DNA of 64,000 bases from Saprospiraceae bacterium (GCA_016714895.1 JADKBV010000001.1:496001-560000); one strand, 5' to 3'. Shown: positions 35,307 through 45,766, numbered from the stretch's first letter. Made by a program: numbers and translations. The notes: generated by a model from the letters alone, not told the origin.

Positions 35307-36365
35307 ATGAAAGTTTTACATAATAAAATCAACAAAGAAGTCCTTAAGTCGAAAATTCAAAACGATCCTACCCAAAGGATAACGCTTTCATTTTATCAGT
35401 ATTATCATTTAAAAAATCCTCATATTTTCAGAGATCATTTATACTTACTTTTTGAAAATGCTGGTGTTTTAGGAAGGATTTATGTGTCTTATGAAGGTGT
35501 TAATGCACAAGTCTCTGTTCCTAAAGAAAACTGGGTACTTTTTGAAGAAGCGATGCAATCCATTTCGTTTTTGGCTTCAATCAGGCTGAATAAAGCTATT
35601 GAAGATAATGGTAAATCTTTTTTCAAACTGGCTATTAAAGTCAGAAATAAAATTGTAGCTGATGGTTTGAATGACGAAACTTTTGATGTAACCAACAAAG
35701 GCCAACACCTGAAAGCAGAAGAGTTTAACGCCCTGGCAGAGCAACAAAACACCATCATAATAGATATGAGAAATCATTATGAAAGCGAAGTCGGTCACTT
35801 CATGAACGCCATTCTTCCGGATGTGGAAACTTTCAGAGAAGCACTACCGGTCGTGGAAAAAATGCTGGAAGACCATAAAGACAAAAACATCATTATGTAT
35901 TGTACAGGTGGCATACGTTGCGAAAAAGCAAGTGCTTATTACAAACATAAGGGTTTCAAACATGTACATCAATTGGAAGGCGGAATTATTGAATATGCCA
36001 GAAGAGCAGAAGAACTCGGTATTGAAAATAAATTTATTGGAAAAAATTTTGTTTTTGACGAGCGGTTGGGTGAAAGAATCAGTCCCGATATCATAGCCAA
36101 ATGTCATCAATGCGGATCACCTGATGATCATCACGTAAATTGTGCCAATGATCAATGCCATATCCTGTTCATTCAGTGTCCGTCATGTGCTGAAAATTTT
36201 CAACACACCTGTTCAGTTGAATGTCGGGATTTCAACCAATTGCCGGAGGACAAAAAAGAAGAACTAAAAGGAAAAGTATCTTTTAACGGAACTAAATTCG
36301 GAAAAGGCAGATATAAAGCCAACCATCACTCCAGTGGAATTCTTGAAATTTCAAAAGATCGGTGA
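35307..36365 (+). CDS. trhO: tRNA uridine(34) hydroxylase, rhodanese-domain protein (TrhO/YceA family)
   Basis: 352 residues: an N-terminal ferredoxin-like domain (about 20-110, LYLLFENAGVLGRIYVSYEGVNAQVSVP), a central rhodanese domain (about 130-240) with the active-site cysteine in MYCTGGIRCEKAS, and a C-terminal zinc-type cysteine cluster (CHQCG, HVNCANDQCH, CPSCAENF, CSVEC). TrhO uses oxygen to hydroxylate U34 of tRNAs to ho5U. Its stop overlaps the next gene's ATG by 1 bp (TGATG), pointing to coupled translation with the penicillin-binding protein. Confidence 0.93.
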   Translation: MKVLHNKINKEVLKSKIQNDPTQRITLSFYQYYHLKNPHIFRDHLYLLFENAGVLGRIYVSYEGVNAQVSVPKENWVLFEEAMQSISFLASIRLNKAIEDNGKSFFKLAIKVRNKIVADGLNDETFDVTNKGQHLKAEEFNALAEQQNTIIIDMRNHYESEVGHFMNAILPDVETFREALPVVEKMLEDHKDKNIIMYCTGGIRCEKASAYYKHKGFKHVHQLEGGIIEYARRAEELGIENKFIGKNFVFDERLGERISPDIIAKCHQCGSPDDHHVNCANDQCHILFIQCPSCAENFQHTCSVECRDFNQLPEDKKEELKGKVSFNGTKFGKGRYKANHHSSGILEISKDR

Positions 36366-38920
36366 TGACTACATTTTTCAGTTTTCTCAAAGAATTATTT
36401 CACCAATACAAAGGTATTTTTTATTTCTTTGGCGTTAGCTGGATTATATTTTTATGTTTTATTTTTTGGATGATACTTTTTTCTGACCTTCCCGGGTTTG
36501 ACAAACTTGAAAATCCGACATCTGATCAGGCTTCTGTCATCTACGACGTCCATGGAAAACCTTTCGGAAAATATTATGTCGAAAACAGGGTACCGGTAAT
36601 TTACGATTCTTTGTCGCCACACATAGTAAAAGCTACGGTTCTGACGGAAGATGACCGTTTTTTTGATCATAACGGCATTGATTTTAAGGCATTGTTGCGG
36701 GTTGGAATTAAAACCATTATTTTAAGACAAAAACATGCTGGAGGTGGAAGTACACTCAGCCAACAATTGGCCAAACTGCTTTTTAAAAGACCCGATTTAA
36801 GAGATAAAAACTTTTTTTCACGCACAACTTCTTTGGTTTATGTCAAAATCAAAGAATGGATTACAGCTGTCAGACTGGAAAAAAACTTCACCAAAGAAGA
36901 AATTCTGGCCATGTATCTCAATCAGTTCGAGTTTATCAACGGAGCACACGGCATTCATTCAGCAGCGATGATTTATTTTGGCAAAGACCAGAAAGACCTT
37001 TCTATCCTTGAAGCTTCAACCCTTGTCGGCATGCTTAAAAATCCGAGCTATTTTAATCCGGTAAGATTTCCTGACAGATGTATCGAAAGAAGAAATATCG
37101 TTTTGGGTATCCTGACGGCAGCAAACTATATCACCAAAGAAGAAAGAGATAGTCTGAAAAACGAAGTGATTGATATGTCAAACTTCAAAAATTCAACCCA
37201 AAGCGAGGGACCTGCTCCTTATTTCAGGGCAGAGCTGACCAAGTTCATCAAGACTCTTTTTATGGACAAGCAGATACACAAACCCGATGGTTCCGAATAT
37301 AATATTTATACAGATGGCTTAAAAATATACACTACCATCGATCTTACCTATCAGAAATATGCAGAAGATGCTGTATTTTCTCATATGAAAAAAAATCAGG
37401 ACAGATTATTCCGAACATGGAAAAACAAAGATCCCTGGACTTTTGAGGCAGATGATAATCAAAAAAAAATCCGGCTCAATATTTTAGAAAATAAAAATAA
37501 AGGTTCTGAAAGATACCTGAAGCTCAGAGAAAAATATATCGGCAGATTAGTCAAAGAATGTCAGGATCAATTTGGCGAAATTCCATTGTCTGACTATGCG
37601 ATTACTTCAATTGACTCTTTCAAAAAAAATATTAAACCATGGTCGCAGCTTGCTCATTTTGCCGAACAATCCGAAGAATCTGAAAAAGTTTACAAAGAAA
37701 TCGTTCAATCAAAATCCTGGTTGTCCCTTTGGGAAAAATATGAGGAATTGCAACAAGAATACAAAAAGGTATTCAATACACCGGTCAAAATGAAAGTTTT
37801 TGATTACACAGAGTCAAAAACGAAAGAAATGGAAATGTCTCCATTTGATTCTGTCAGATATCACAGTATGTTTTTACAGGCCGGTGTATTGGCCATTGAT
37901 CCGGTCAATGGTCATATCAAAGCCTGGGTTGGTGGGATAGATCATAACTTTTTTAAATTTGACCACGCCACCATGCGCAGATCAGTCGGTTCGACCATCA
38001 AACCCATGGTATATACCCAAGCCATGGCTGTTCAGGGTATTTCACCATGTCAGGAGTTTGACGATATCCAATACACCATTCATCCGGGGGATGCAAATTT
38101 TGAAGTGAATGCTGAATGGTCTCCAGCCAATGCCAATGAAATGTTTACCGGAAATAAATATAATTTGTTTCACGGTCTTTTATACTCGAAAAACTCCATT
38201 ACAGTTAAGCTCGTTAAAGAATTAGGTAGTGTTGAACCTATCAGAAACTTATTACAAAATATGGGGATAGATAAAAACACGCGGCTTCTTAACGGAAAAC
38301 TAGCAGTTCCTAATCTTCCTTCCATATGTCTGGGAGCTGTTGATCTGACACCCTTGGAAATGACCGGTGCTTATACAACTTTTGCCAATAATGGCACTTT
38401 TTCAAAGCCTGTTTTTGTCACCAGAATAGAAGACAAAAACGGTAATATAATCTACCAGGGCATTTCTGATAAAAAACCGGCAATCAATCCTTTGTACAAT
38501 GCTGTTATGGTAGAAATGCTCAAAAACAATGTTTCGGGACGCTTTGGCATGGGCATAAAATCACAGGTGGGAGGAAAAACCGGAACAACAAATGATTACA
38601 GCGATGCCTGGTTTATGGGAATTACTCCAACACTGGTGATTGGCGTCTGGACTGGAGCTGATGATAAATGGATCCGATTTCTTTCGCTCAACGACGGTGA
38701 AGGTTTTGTTATGGCGCGGCCTATCGCTATCAAACTACTTCAATCACTGGAAAATGATTCAACCGGATTATATGATGTGAAAGCAAAATTTCCTGCTCCA
38801 CCTAAAGAATTTTCAGAAATTGTCAATTGTGAAAAATTTAAAGAAATTTCTGTCTCTGGTGAAAGAAGTAATATTCTGAAAGAAAAAATGAAAAAGGAAG
38901 AATTTGATGATGAATTCTGA
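36365..38920 (+). CDS. Class A penicillin-binding protein (transglycosylase/transpeptidase)
   Basis: The ATG at 36365 overlaps the trhO stop; GTG at 36362 is an alternative. 851 residues: N-terminal membrane helix (about 15-40), glycosyltransferase family 51 domain with catalytic glutamate in LTEDDRFFDHNGIDF and GGSTLSQQLAK, then a transpeptidase domain with SxxK in VGSTIKPMVY, SKNS as SxN, and KTGT in VGGKTGTTNDYSDAW. A linker of about 200 charged residues separates the catalytic cores, longer than in E. coli PBP1b. It polymerises and cross-links peptidoglycan at the outer face of the inner membrane. Confidence 0.95.
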   Translation: MTTFFSFLKELFHQYKGIFYFFGVSWIIFLCFIFWMILFSDLPGFDKLENPTSDQASVIYDVHGKPFGKYYVENRVPVIYDSLSPHIVKATVLTEDDRFFDHNGIDFKALLRVGIKTIILRQKHAGGGSTLSQQLAKLLFKRPDLRDKNFFSRTTSLVYVKIKEWITAVRLEKNFTKEEILAMYLNQFEFINGAHGIHSAAMIYFGKDQKDLSILEASTLVGMLKNPSYFNPVRFPDRCIERRNIVLGILTAANYITKEERDSLKNEVIDMSNFKNSTQSEGPAPYFRAELTKFIKTLFMDKQIHKPDGSEYNIYTDGLKIYTTIDLTYQKYAEDAVFSHMKKNQDRLFRTWKNKDPWTFEADDNQKKIRLNILENKNKGSERYLKLREKYIGRLVKECQDQFGEIPLSDYAITSIDSFKKNIKPWSQLAHFAEQSEESEKVYKEIVQSKSWLSLWEKYEELQQEYKKVFNTPVKMKVFDYTESKTKEMEMSPFDSVRYHSMFLQAGVLAIDPVNGHIKAWVGGIDHNFFKFDHATMRRSVGSTIKPMVYTQAMAVQGISPCQEFDDIQYTIHPGDANFEVNAEWSPANANEMFTGNKYNLFHGLLYSKNSITVKLVKELGSVEPIRNLLQNMGIDKNTRLLNGKLAVPNLPSICLGAVDLTPLEMTGAYTTFANNGTFSKPVFVTRIEDKNGNIIYQGISDKKPAINPLYNAVMVEMLKNNVSGRFGMGIKSQVGGKTGTTNDYSDAWFMGITPTLVIGVWTGADDKWIRFLSLNDGEGFVMARPIAIKLLQSLENDSTGLYDVKAKFPAPPKEFSEIVNCEKFKEISVSGERSNILKEKMKKEEFDDEF

Positions 38921-38949
38921 CGTTATATCTGATATTTTAATACAATCCA

Positions 38950-39891
38950 ATGAGTGATATTTTAAAAATTAATAATTTGTCCAAAAAATACGGACGGATT
39001 CAGGCACTTGATCAACTGGAATTAACCATAGGACAAGGACAAATCTGGGGAATTCTCGGACCGAATGGAAGCGGTAAAACCACTACACTTGGTATTATTC
39101 TCGGCATTTTACATCAGGATAGCGGAACTTTTGAATGGTTTGAAGGAAAATACGGGCAAAGATTTAATATGAAAATCGGAGCTATTCTCGAAACGCCCAA
39201 CTTTTATCCTTATCTGAATGCTGTCGATAATTTAAAAATTATTGCTCAGATAAAAAAGACTGAATCAGACGATATCCATCATCTGCTTGAAATAGTCGAT
39301 CTGGGCCAAAGGAAAAACTCACCTTTCAAAACCTATTCTCTAGGTATGAAACAAAGACTCGCCATAGCAGCAACCCTCATAGGTGATCCTGAAGTATTAA
39401 TCTTTGACGAACCAACCAACGGTCTTGACCCTCAGGGCATCGCAGAAGTACGAAGTATACTGAAAAAAATCGCTGACACCGGAAAAACGGTAATCATGGC
39501 ATCCCACATGCTGGATGAAGTAGAAAAAATATGCGACCATGTAGCCATCATAAAAAAAGGTAAATTATTGGCTGCCGGTAAGATCGGACAGATTATTCAC
39601 GATGACAAAATCGTTGAGATTGGCACTGAATACCCGGAAAAACTACCGGATTGGATTGAAAAAAACGGTTGGAAATATGCTAAATCTTCCGGTACTTATA
39701 TTGAAGTTCAAATACCTAAAGATTACGATCACGCTTTAATCAATAAAAAGGCGTTTGAAGATGGCATTCTTCTGAATCACCTTATCGTAAAAAAACGTAG
39801 GCTTGAAGAGGAGTTTTTACATATTACCAAAAATTACATTGAGCACGATGATTCAGCATTATCAGTTTTTAGCCAAACTCGAATGGAATAA
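38950..39891 (+). CDS. ABC transporter ATP-binding protein
   Basis: 313 residues. Walker A GPNGSGKTTT (near 40), signature YSLGMKQRLAIA, Walker B VLIFDEPTNGLDP and a following H-loop (IMASHMLDE) are all present. The first about 215 residues form the nucleotide-binding domain; the tail is of the type seen in CcmA/NatA-like exporters. The next gene, overlapping by 44 bp, encodes the membrane partner. Substrate unknown. Confidence 0.93.
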   Translation: MSDILKINNLSKKYGRIQALDQLELTIGQGQIWGILGPNGSGKTTTLGIILGILHQDSGTFEWFEGKYGQRFNMKIGAILETPNFYPYLNAVDNLKIIAQIKKTESDDIHHLLEIVDLGQRKNSPFKTYSLGMKQRLAIAATLIGDPEVLIFDEPTNGLDPQGIAEVRSILKKIADTGKTVIMASHMLDEVEKICDHVAIIKKGKLLAAGKIGQIIHDDKIVEIGTEYPEKLPDWIEKNGWKYAKSSGTYIEVQIPKDYDHALINKKAFEDGILLNHLIVKKRRLEEEFLHITKNYIEHDDSALSVFSQTRME

Positions 39892-40669
39892 ATTCAGCAA
39901 AAACACCGTAGTCATTTTATTGCTGGCCACGTATGTAATATTGGCACCCATCATATTATTTTCTGTAAAAAATATTTTTGAAGGAGCTCCACCACCCTTT
40001 CCGAATGTAGAAAGTTTTTTTGAATTTCCGTTAGTTTGGGATTATCAGGGATATGCCGCAAGCTGGTTTATCTCCTTTAATCTCGGTTTTATTGTTATCT
40101 ATATCTTTACATCCGAAGTAAGTAATAAAACGTTAAGACAAAATATCATTACCGGATTGTCGAAAAAAGAATTTTTCACTTCAAAGGTATTGACGATTAT
40201 TTTGTTGAGTATAGGAGCAACCTTTTTGTATTATCTTTCAGCGATCATTGTCGGATTGATGCATACGCCGGGAGCCGATGCCGAATTGATATTTGACAAT
40301 AATTATGCAGGGATTAGATTTTTTCTCGCCTGTATGGGCTACATGAGTTTCGCATTATTTTTGTCAGTATGGATTAAAAGAGGGATGTTGGTCATTTTGG
40401 TATTTATTATGTATGTTCATATTATGGAACCCATTCTCAGACAAGTACAACTATATTTTTTTAAAAGCAGAGCTATGATCTTTTGGCCGATGAATACCTT
40501 TGAAGACCTTTTTCCATTACCGCTCTATAAACTTCCGGACACCTGGATCGAAGAAGAGTTTGGCTTCAAAGCCCTTCAGACAGTTCCAGAAGCCATAGGA
40601 CTTTCTTCAGTATATATCCTGATTTTTTTGGGGTTGGGTTGGTATATGTTTGATAAAAAAGATGTATAA
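39848..40669 (+). CDS. ABC-2-type transporter permease
   Basis: Start set at MIQHYQFLAKLEWNK (39848) rather than an in-frame TTG at 39803, since it gives a typical N-terminus ahead of the first membrane helix. 273 residues with about six helices (first near 18-38, last ending WYMFDKKDV). It resembles gliding/NatB-like ABC-2 permeases (EVSNKTLRQNIITGLSKKEFFTSKVL). It overlaps the ATPase gene by 44 bp, so the two form one exporter. Substrate cannot be read from sequence. Confidence 0.86.
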   Translation: MIQHYQFLAKLEWNKFSKNTVVILLLATYVILAPIILFSVKNIFEGAPPPFPNVESFFEFPLVWDYQGYAASWFISFNLGFIVIYIFTSEVSNKTLRQNIITGLSKKEFFTSKVLTIILLSIGATFLYYLSAIIVGLMHTPGADAELIFDNNYAGIRFFLACMGYMSFALFLSVWIKRGMLVILVFIMYVHIMEPILRQVQLYFFKSRAMIFWPMNTFEDLFPLPLYKLPDTWIEEEFGFKALQTVPEAIGLSSVYILIFLGLGWYMFDKKDV

Positions 40670-40671
40670 AT

Positions 40672-41472
40672 ATGGCTGATTTAAAAACCATCACGGGAAT
40701 ACTGGGTGGCTTTGACAGAGTAGAACTTTCGTCTTTTGAAAAATATGTTGACTCTCCTTTTTTTATTCGGGATGATCAATTGAAAATTTTACTTTGGAGT
40801 TGTATCCGACAATCACAAAATGAAAATGACCAAAACCAAAAAGACATAGAAAATTCATATGCTTCCAAATTGTGGAAAGAGGCAGAAAAAATCTGTTATG
40901 ATTTTCTGGTTCAGCAGGAATTTGACAAACTGACCACTCTGAAAGCCAATCTCAACCTGGCAGGAATCAAAAAAAGAAACATTGACAGGTTATACAAAGA
41001 TGCGCTTTCAAATATCGAAAAACTCGAAAAATCAGAGTTTGACCAATCTTCGGAATATTTTTATTACCGTTCATTGATAGAAAAAAACATTTTTGAACTT
41101 AAAACGGAAAATGAGAAAAAAAATGCTAAAGTAAAAATCGCATCAGAATTGAATATGCACAAGATTTCTGAAAATGTCGATTTATTTTACATTCTTGAAA
41201 TCATGAAAATTTTTATTCAGGATTTTATTGCAGAAGGTAATATATCTTTATTTCCCGAATTGGAATTTGCCCTAAAGGCCGCAGAATCGCTGTCTCCGGA
41301 CTATCAAAGCGTAACATTGTACAAAATGGCTATTGAAAATATTATCAAAGAAAAAAAGGATCCGCAAAAGTGGAAAAACTGGTTGGAACTTCTTGATCAA
41401 TACGGTTATAAAATCCCGCAGGAAGAACTGGCTGATCTTAAAGATGCTTATCAAAAAATGATGAAAAAATAA
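40672..41472 (+). CDS. Hypothetical protein downstream of ABC transporter
   Basis: 266 residues, mostly helical, no signal or membrane segment. The start, ELSSFEKYVDSPFFIRDDQLKILL, recalls a type of hypothetical protein common in this lineage that opens with a K-F-x-x-SPyFN-like segment, but I know no function. It follows the permease by 2 bp, so it is in the operon, and a terminator ends the unit. It could be a cytoplasmic accessory of the exporter or simply co-transcribed. Confidence 0.7.
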   Translation: MADLKTITGILGGFDRVELSSFEKYVDSPFFIRDDQLKILLWSCIRQSQNENDQNQKDIENSYASKLWKEAEKICYDFLVQQEFDKLTTLKANLNLAGIKKRNIDRLYKDALSNIEKLEKSEFDQSSEYFYYRSLIEKNIFELKTENEKKNAKVKIASELNMHKISENVDLFYILEIMKIFIQDFIAEGNISLFPELEFALKAAESLSPDYQSVTLYKMAIENIIKEKKDPQKWKNWLELLDQYGYKIPQEELADLKDAYQKMMKK

Positions 41473-41495
41473 AACGCAAAATAATCTTAGCCAAA

Positions 41496-41531
41496 AAAAA
41501 CAGGATATAATATCAATTACATCCTGTTTTT
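41496..41531. terminator. Intrinsic terminator
   Basis: AAAAACAGGAT (41496-41506) and ATCCTGTTTTT (41521-41531) with a 14-nt AT-rich loop. It lies between two convergent units and could serve both. Confidence 0.75.
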
Positions 41532-41560
41532 CTTTACAAAAGTATTTTCTAACGTAAAAA

Positions 41561-42994
41561 CTATTGTATATCACTCAGATTTCTCACAGAAAACTGAAGA
41601 CTGTTAAATTTTCCAACGATACCTGTTACACTCACTTTTCCGGCCTTAACAGGTTCAGAAGCAAACGTGGATTGTGTTCTGGTAAACAATTGAACTGAGC
41701 CTGTATTATCTTTTAGAGTAACTGTATTTACACCATAAGTCGCTCCACCTGTTATCTCAGCGTCTACGACTTTAACCAATGTTGACTCATGATCCAAAGA
41801 ATTGATTTGATTGACTTTAACGATTTTAGGAGTAGGAAGCGTGCCTTGTCCGATAATGACGATGTTACCCAAAGGTACATTGTTTAGTTGTACCAAACCA
41901 TTAAATTCACTTACACTCAACCCATTGACATTGATTCTGATTTCAGTCCCTAATGGCACGGTATGAGCTGCTGAAAACCTTACCGCCATACCCGAATCAC
42001 CATCCTGAAGTACCAAATTATTAGGGTGAATATTAGCACTCGCCAAATCTGATATAACCACACCTCTTATGTATCTTTCAGCCGGTATGGCTGTAATACC
42101 ATTCGCAAAATTATCTCTCAGGGTTTTTATGCTGATTGGGTCTCCGGTTCTTTCCGCACATCTCAGTAAATCAAATTTGACATCTGTGGTATCACGGATA
42201 AACAATTGTTTTGTCGTGTTAAAAACGGTATAAATTCCAACAATACTACCATTTTGTTTTGGTAAAAACGCATTGGCAAAATCTGCATATCCACTCGTTC
42301 TGACCACAATTTTATTTTGATTACAATCCACGAGATCCTGATTGACTGTACGTGGATTTACAGGATTATTATCTGCATATTTTGTATTAAATCCTGCATT
42401 GGCAAATTCGACATCATCCAATTGGATTAAAGAATTAAGCATAGCCGGTGTCAAATCGCTGATTTTAACTTTTACCGGGACAACAGGATTTCCTGCTTTT
42501 CCTTTTAAGAGCGTTTTTTGTAACAAACTTCCCGGAATTCCGGTAAGATTGATTCTTCCGGCATCGACGTAGAATCCGTAATTTAACGTAGGCAACCCTG
42601 CGTTTTCACCGATGTACAAATCTTTCAAATGGATAAAAACCCTTCTTCCCACAGGATAATGAGAATGAATTTCCACTTCTTCAATGGCAATTCCTATTGC
42701 CCGGGGGCTGTTTTCATCCTTTACATGAATGGTTTTGTAAAAATTACCGGATTTGTCATCAGCGATGACGATCGCTTTGATGTATTTGTCCATATCAAGT
42801 TTGACATTCTGACCGGAAACCATTTTTTGAAGTACAGATTCCAACGTTACGATCTGATCTTCGGCAATGACCGGTTCTTCGATCGCCGGTGGAGTTTCAA
42901 ATTCTCCTTTTAAACAGGATTGCATGGTACAAATTACCAAAACAAAAAAACTGAAAAATAAAAATGTTTTTTTGGAAATCATCATGGATCTCAT
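41561..42994 (-). CDS. DUF5689-type lipoprotein
   Basis: 477 residues. Signal with lipobox VICTMQSC, so probably an outer-membrane lipoprotein; starts at 42994 (ATG) or the in-frame ATG pair at 42985/42982. Two similar halves (about 45-250 and 270-400) each follow a pattern of LxxLRD/KMVSGxxxxxDxYIKAIVIADDKSGNF and YIRGVVISDLASANIHPNNLVLQDG, typical of DUF5689, then a C-terminal OB-fold-like segment (VDAEITGGATYGVNTVTLKDNTGSVQLFTR). It is encoded 12 bp after the TonB receptor. By analogy with SusD-like pairs, it may be the surface partner of that receptor; this is inference. Confidence 0.82.
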   Translation of the reverse strand: MRSMMISKKTFLFFSFFVLVICTMQSCLKGEFETPPAIEEPVIAEDQIVTLESVLQKMVSGQNVKLDMDKYIKAIVIADDKSGNFYKTIHVKDENSPRAIGIAIEEVEIHSHYPVGRRVFIHLKDLYIGENAGLPTLNYGFYVDAGRINLTGIPGSLLQKTLLKGKAGNPVVPVKVKISDLTPAMLNSLIQLDDVEFANAGFNTKYADNNPVNPRTVNQDLVDCNQNKIVVRTSGYADFANAFLPKQNGSIVGIYTVFNTTKQLFIRDTTDVKFDLLRCAERTGDPISIKTLRDNFANGITAIPAERYIRGVVISDLASANIHPNNLVLQDGDSGMAVRFSAAHTVPLGTEIRINVNGLSVSEFNGLVQLNNVPLGNIVIIGQGTLPTPKIVKVNQINSLDHESTLVKVVDAEITGGATYGVNTVTLKDNTGSVQLFTRTQSTFASEPVKAGKVSVTGIVGKFNSLQFSVRNLSDIQ

Positions 42995-43006
42995 ATATTG
43001 TTGTTT

Positions 43007-45766
43007 TTAAAAGATATAACTAATTGATGCAATAAAATTGGTTCCGAAAGCATAAAAATATCTGGAAGGAAATCTGTCCACATTTTTTTCACTAAAATCG
43101 TATCTCAGCTGTTCAAATCCTCCGGTTCTGATGTTCGTATCATTGAGTACATTAGAAACGTTGGCGTTAATTCGGATAAACTGGCCGTCTTTAACTTTTA
43201 TTGACTTGTAAACCCCCAGATCTACAGTCACACCGCCGGGTAGTCGCTCCTGTCCTACAATTTTATTGTACAATTCAGGATTTTCAATCGGATCTACCAG
43301 ATCTACGCCTTCACGGGTTCTTCTGTCGGGATTTGGATCCAAATAGGTATCTGCAAATGCATTGACATCTACGTTTAACCTCCAGAATTTAGGCAATTGA
43401 AAATCCAAACCTACAACTCCGGCTTTTTGCGGTAAACCACCAACATAATAGTTTTTCAGAAAAACTTCTCTGTTTTGGACGAGAACATCAGCAGAGTTGT
43501 CTCTGTTTATCGTCACCAAAGGATTTGATGTATAGAAAAACTCTCCGATATTTCCCATCATGGACAAGTAAATCCCCGGTGTGATTCGTATTTCCAATCC
43601 CATCTCAACACCTGCATGAATCCTGTCGATTCCGGTCATGGCGTAGTTGACAAAGGTTCTCAAATCATCGTGGTAAAAAACATCGTTGGTAATCTGATTT
43701 TTATAAGAAGTGTAGTAAGCTGATATACGTCCTTTTACCCTCGGAAAACGAAGTTCATAATTAATGTCTGAAGAAAAAATCTCCTCACTTTCCAATCCCG
43801 TGACCACGGCATCTTTAATCCTTGGTGACAAATAAGACTGTCTTGAGAATGGCGCTCTGGTTCTGTAGGAAGCTCCTGCAGATATATAATTATTTCCGTT
43901 CAGTTTGTACGTTGCCCCTCCTTTTGTTCCGTAATTAAAAAAGGAATGAACTTCTCCTTTTCCAAAAGAATTATCAGGAAATCTTCCGTTTTTGGTGAAT
44001 CCTTCTCTGAAAAAAGAAGTATTGGAAACCTGGAAGGATGCAAAATAATCAATTTTTTTGGTTGAATACTGAGCCTGAACCCAGGATTGAAGTCTGGTCA
44101 GATTGATATCAAAATTATGTCCGAAAATATCTCCTTCCTTCACAATTCTGTTTGGATTATTGAGGTCATTCTGAATGGCTTCCGGGTTGTCCGGAAAATC
44201 CTGAACTGAAAATCTGTCGAAGTCCACATAAAAATCAGCGCCCAACAAATCTACAACTTCCCGATAATTATGGGTAATATCATTAAGATACTGAACCCCA
44301 CCGTTCAAAGTAAACCTTGGAGATGAAACATAAGTAAAATTACTGTTGAAAGACAATTTTTCATTGTCAAAATGTTCTTGTTCCAATATATAAGCCGCCA
44401 ATTTTCCGGAAACATTATTTCCCGGAATTCCGTTCACATCATTAATGGTATAAAAACGGTTACTATTGGCATCATAAAGCTGATCCCAATTGACCTGTCT
44501 CACATTGACATCATTGACGAATTGTTGCCTTATCAAATCTGCAAAGGCCGGATCTTCATTGTAAAAACTTGGCAACTTTCTGTAATAATCCGGTCTTGGA
44601 TCCGGAGCATCATACCAATCCAGTCTCGTCGATCCGAAAGTACCAAATTGGTATCCTAACGTTGAAGAAACTTTAAATTTTTTGTTGGGCTTGTAATCAT
44701 GACGCAGCATGGCTACCGGCTGATTGGTAATATATTCTCTGGAATTGCGAACCTCACCGTTTTGGTAACCCCAGTTTGGGTTGTAAAAATTTGTTCCGGT
44801 AATGTCATACATCTCCTGTACAGCACCTGAAGCCCTTCCCCGTCGGGTAGGAGCTCCGAAAAATAAAGCATTGATCAAATGTTTTTCTCCTAATTTTTTA
44901 TCTACTGACACAAAATAACTGCCGGCAGACATATTGGTTCCGGGTATGTATCCGGAATTTCCATAACGGATCGATCCGGAAAAACTGTAAGCCCAGCCAT
45001 TTTTCATCATTCCGGAAGATTGGGTGTACATGATTCTGTGCTGGTAGGTCCTGTTGGAAAAGGAATAAACCGCTTTTTTCTGTTTGCGTTGATCGGATGC
45101 CCTGAGATCAATTTGTCTCAACCCTCCTACTCCACCGAAACCAAATTCATTGGGTCTGAGATTCAAAACATCTGTTTGTTGCCTGACAACATCATTTAAT
45201 CCCCCCCAGGCATTCCATAAAATCCTACCGTCGTCCAGATCATTCATGGGCATACCGTTTAGCATAAGGTCCGTATCTTCATTCTGGTACCCTCTGATTC
45301 TGTATCTGGCATAAGACAGGTTAAATGCAGCATTGTTGGCTATCACGTCCTGACTCGCCGTAAGCAAACCTGAAAAATTATCATTTTCACTTTCACCTCC
45401 GGACAAATCAGCAAAATCGACAATACCTATATCTGCGGTTCTTGAACCCTTAAATGTAGTATTGACCAAAATTTCACCCAAATCTGTTACTATTGAATTT
45501 ACCTCTATGACAAATTCTTTAGGACTGTCCGGATCAACAAAACTTTTTATGGTGTACGTGCCATATGCCACCGGTGAAAACTCAAAACTACCAGTTGGAT
45601 CTGTAAAAGTCTCTAAATCCGTCCCCAGGATGACAACTTTCACTCCGGGTAAGGTAGTTTTTGTATTTTCATTCACCAGTCTTCCTTTGACCGTTTGACC
45701 ATAAGTTAAAGAAATGGTAAAAAAACAAAAAAGAAATAAAAAAGAGGTTTGAATTCGTCTGTACAT
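43007..45766 (-). CDS. TonB-dependent outer-membrane receptor with CarboxypepD_reg-like domain
   Basis: 919 residues: signal peptide ending LTYGQ, carboxypeptidase-regulatory-like beta-sandwich (about 24-110, VKGRLVNENTKTTLPGVKVV), plug domain (about 115-240, YRIRGYQNEDTDLMLNGMPM), then a beta-barrel ending in an aromatic residue (IASISYIF), as outer-membrane proteins do. It imports a large substrate using TonB energy. Followed by the DUF5689 lipoprotein and divergent from the secreted EEP-type phosphodiesterase, the locus could take up products of nucleic-acid or phosphodiester breakdown. No susD, tonB or sigma/anti-sigma gene is adjacent. Confidence 0.93.
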   Translation of the reverse strand: MYRRIQTSFLFLFCFFTISLTYGQTVKGRLVNENTKTTLPGVKVVILGTDLETFTDPTGSFEFSPVAYGTYTIKSFVDPDSPKEFVIEVNSIVTDLGEILVNTTFKGSRTADIGIVDFADLSGGESENDNFSGLLTASQDVIANNAAFNLSYARYRIRGYQNEDTDLMLNGMPMNDLDDGRILWNAWGGLNDVVRQQTDVLNLRPNEFGFGGVGGLRQIDLRASDQRKQKKAVYSFSNRTYQHRIMYTQSSGMMKNGWAYSFSGSIRYGNSGYIPGTNMSAGSYFVSVDKKLGEKHLINALFFGAPTRRGRASGAVQEMYDITGTNFYNPNWGYQNGEVRNSREYITNQPVAMLRHDYKPNKKFKVSSTLGYQFGTFGSTRLDWYDAPDPRPDYYRKLPSFYNEDPAFADLIRQQFVNDVNVRQVNWDQLYDANSNRFYTINDVNGIPGNNVSGKLAAYILEQEHFDNEKLSFNSNFTYVSSPRFTLNGGVQYLNDITHNYREVVDLLGADFYVDFDRFSVQDFPDNPEAIQNDLNNPNRIVKEGDIFGHNFDINLTRLQSWVQAQYSTKKIDYFASFQVSNTSFFREGFTKNGRFPDNSFGKGEVHSFFNYGTKGGATYKLNGNNYISAGASYRTRAPFSRQSYLSPRIKDAVVTGLESEEIFSSDINYELRFPRVKGRISAYYTSYKNQITNDVFYHDDLRTFVNYAMTGIDRIHAGVEMGLEIRITPGIYLSMMGNIGEFFYTSNPLVTINRDNSADVLVQNREVFLKNYYVGGLPQKAGVVGLDFQLPKFWRLNVDVNAFADTYLDPNPDRRTREGVDLVDPIENPELYNKIVGQERLPGGVTVDLGVYKSIKVKDGQFIRINANVSNVLNDTNIRTGGFEQLRYDFSEKNVDRFPSRYFYAFGTNFIASISYIF

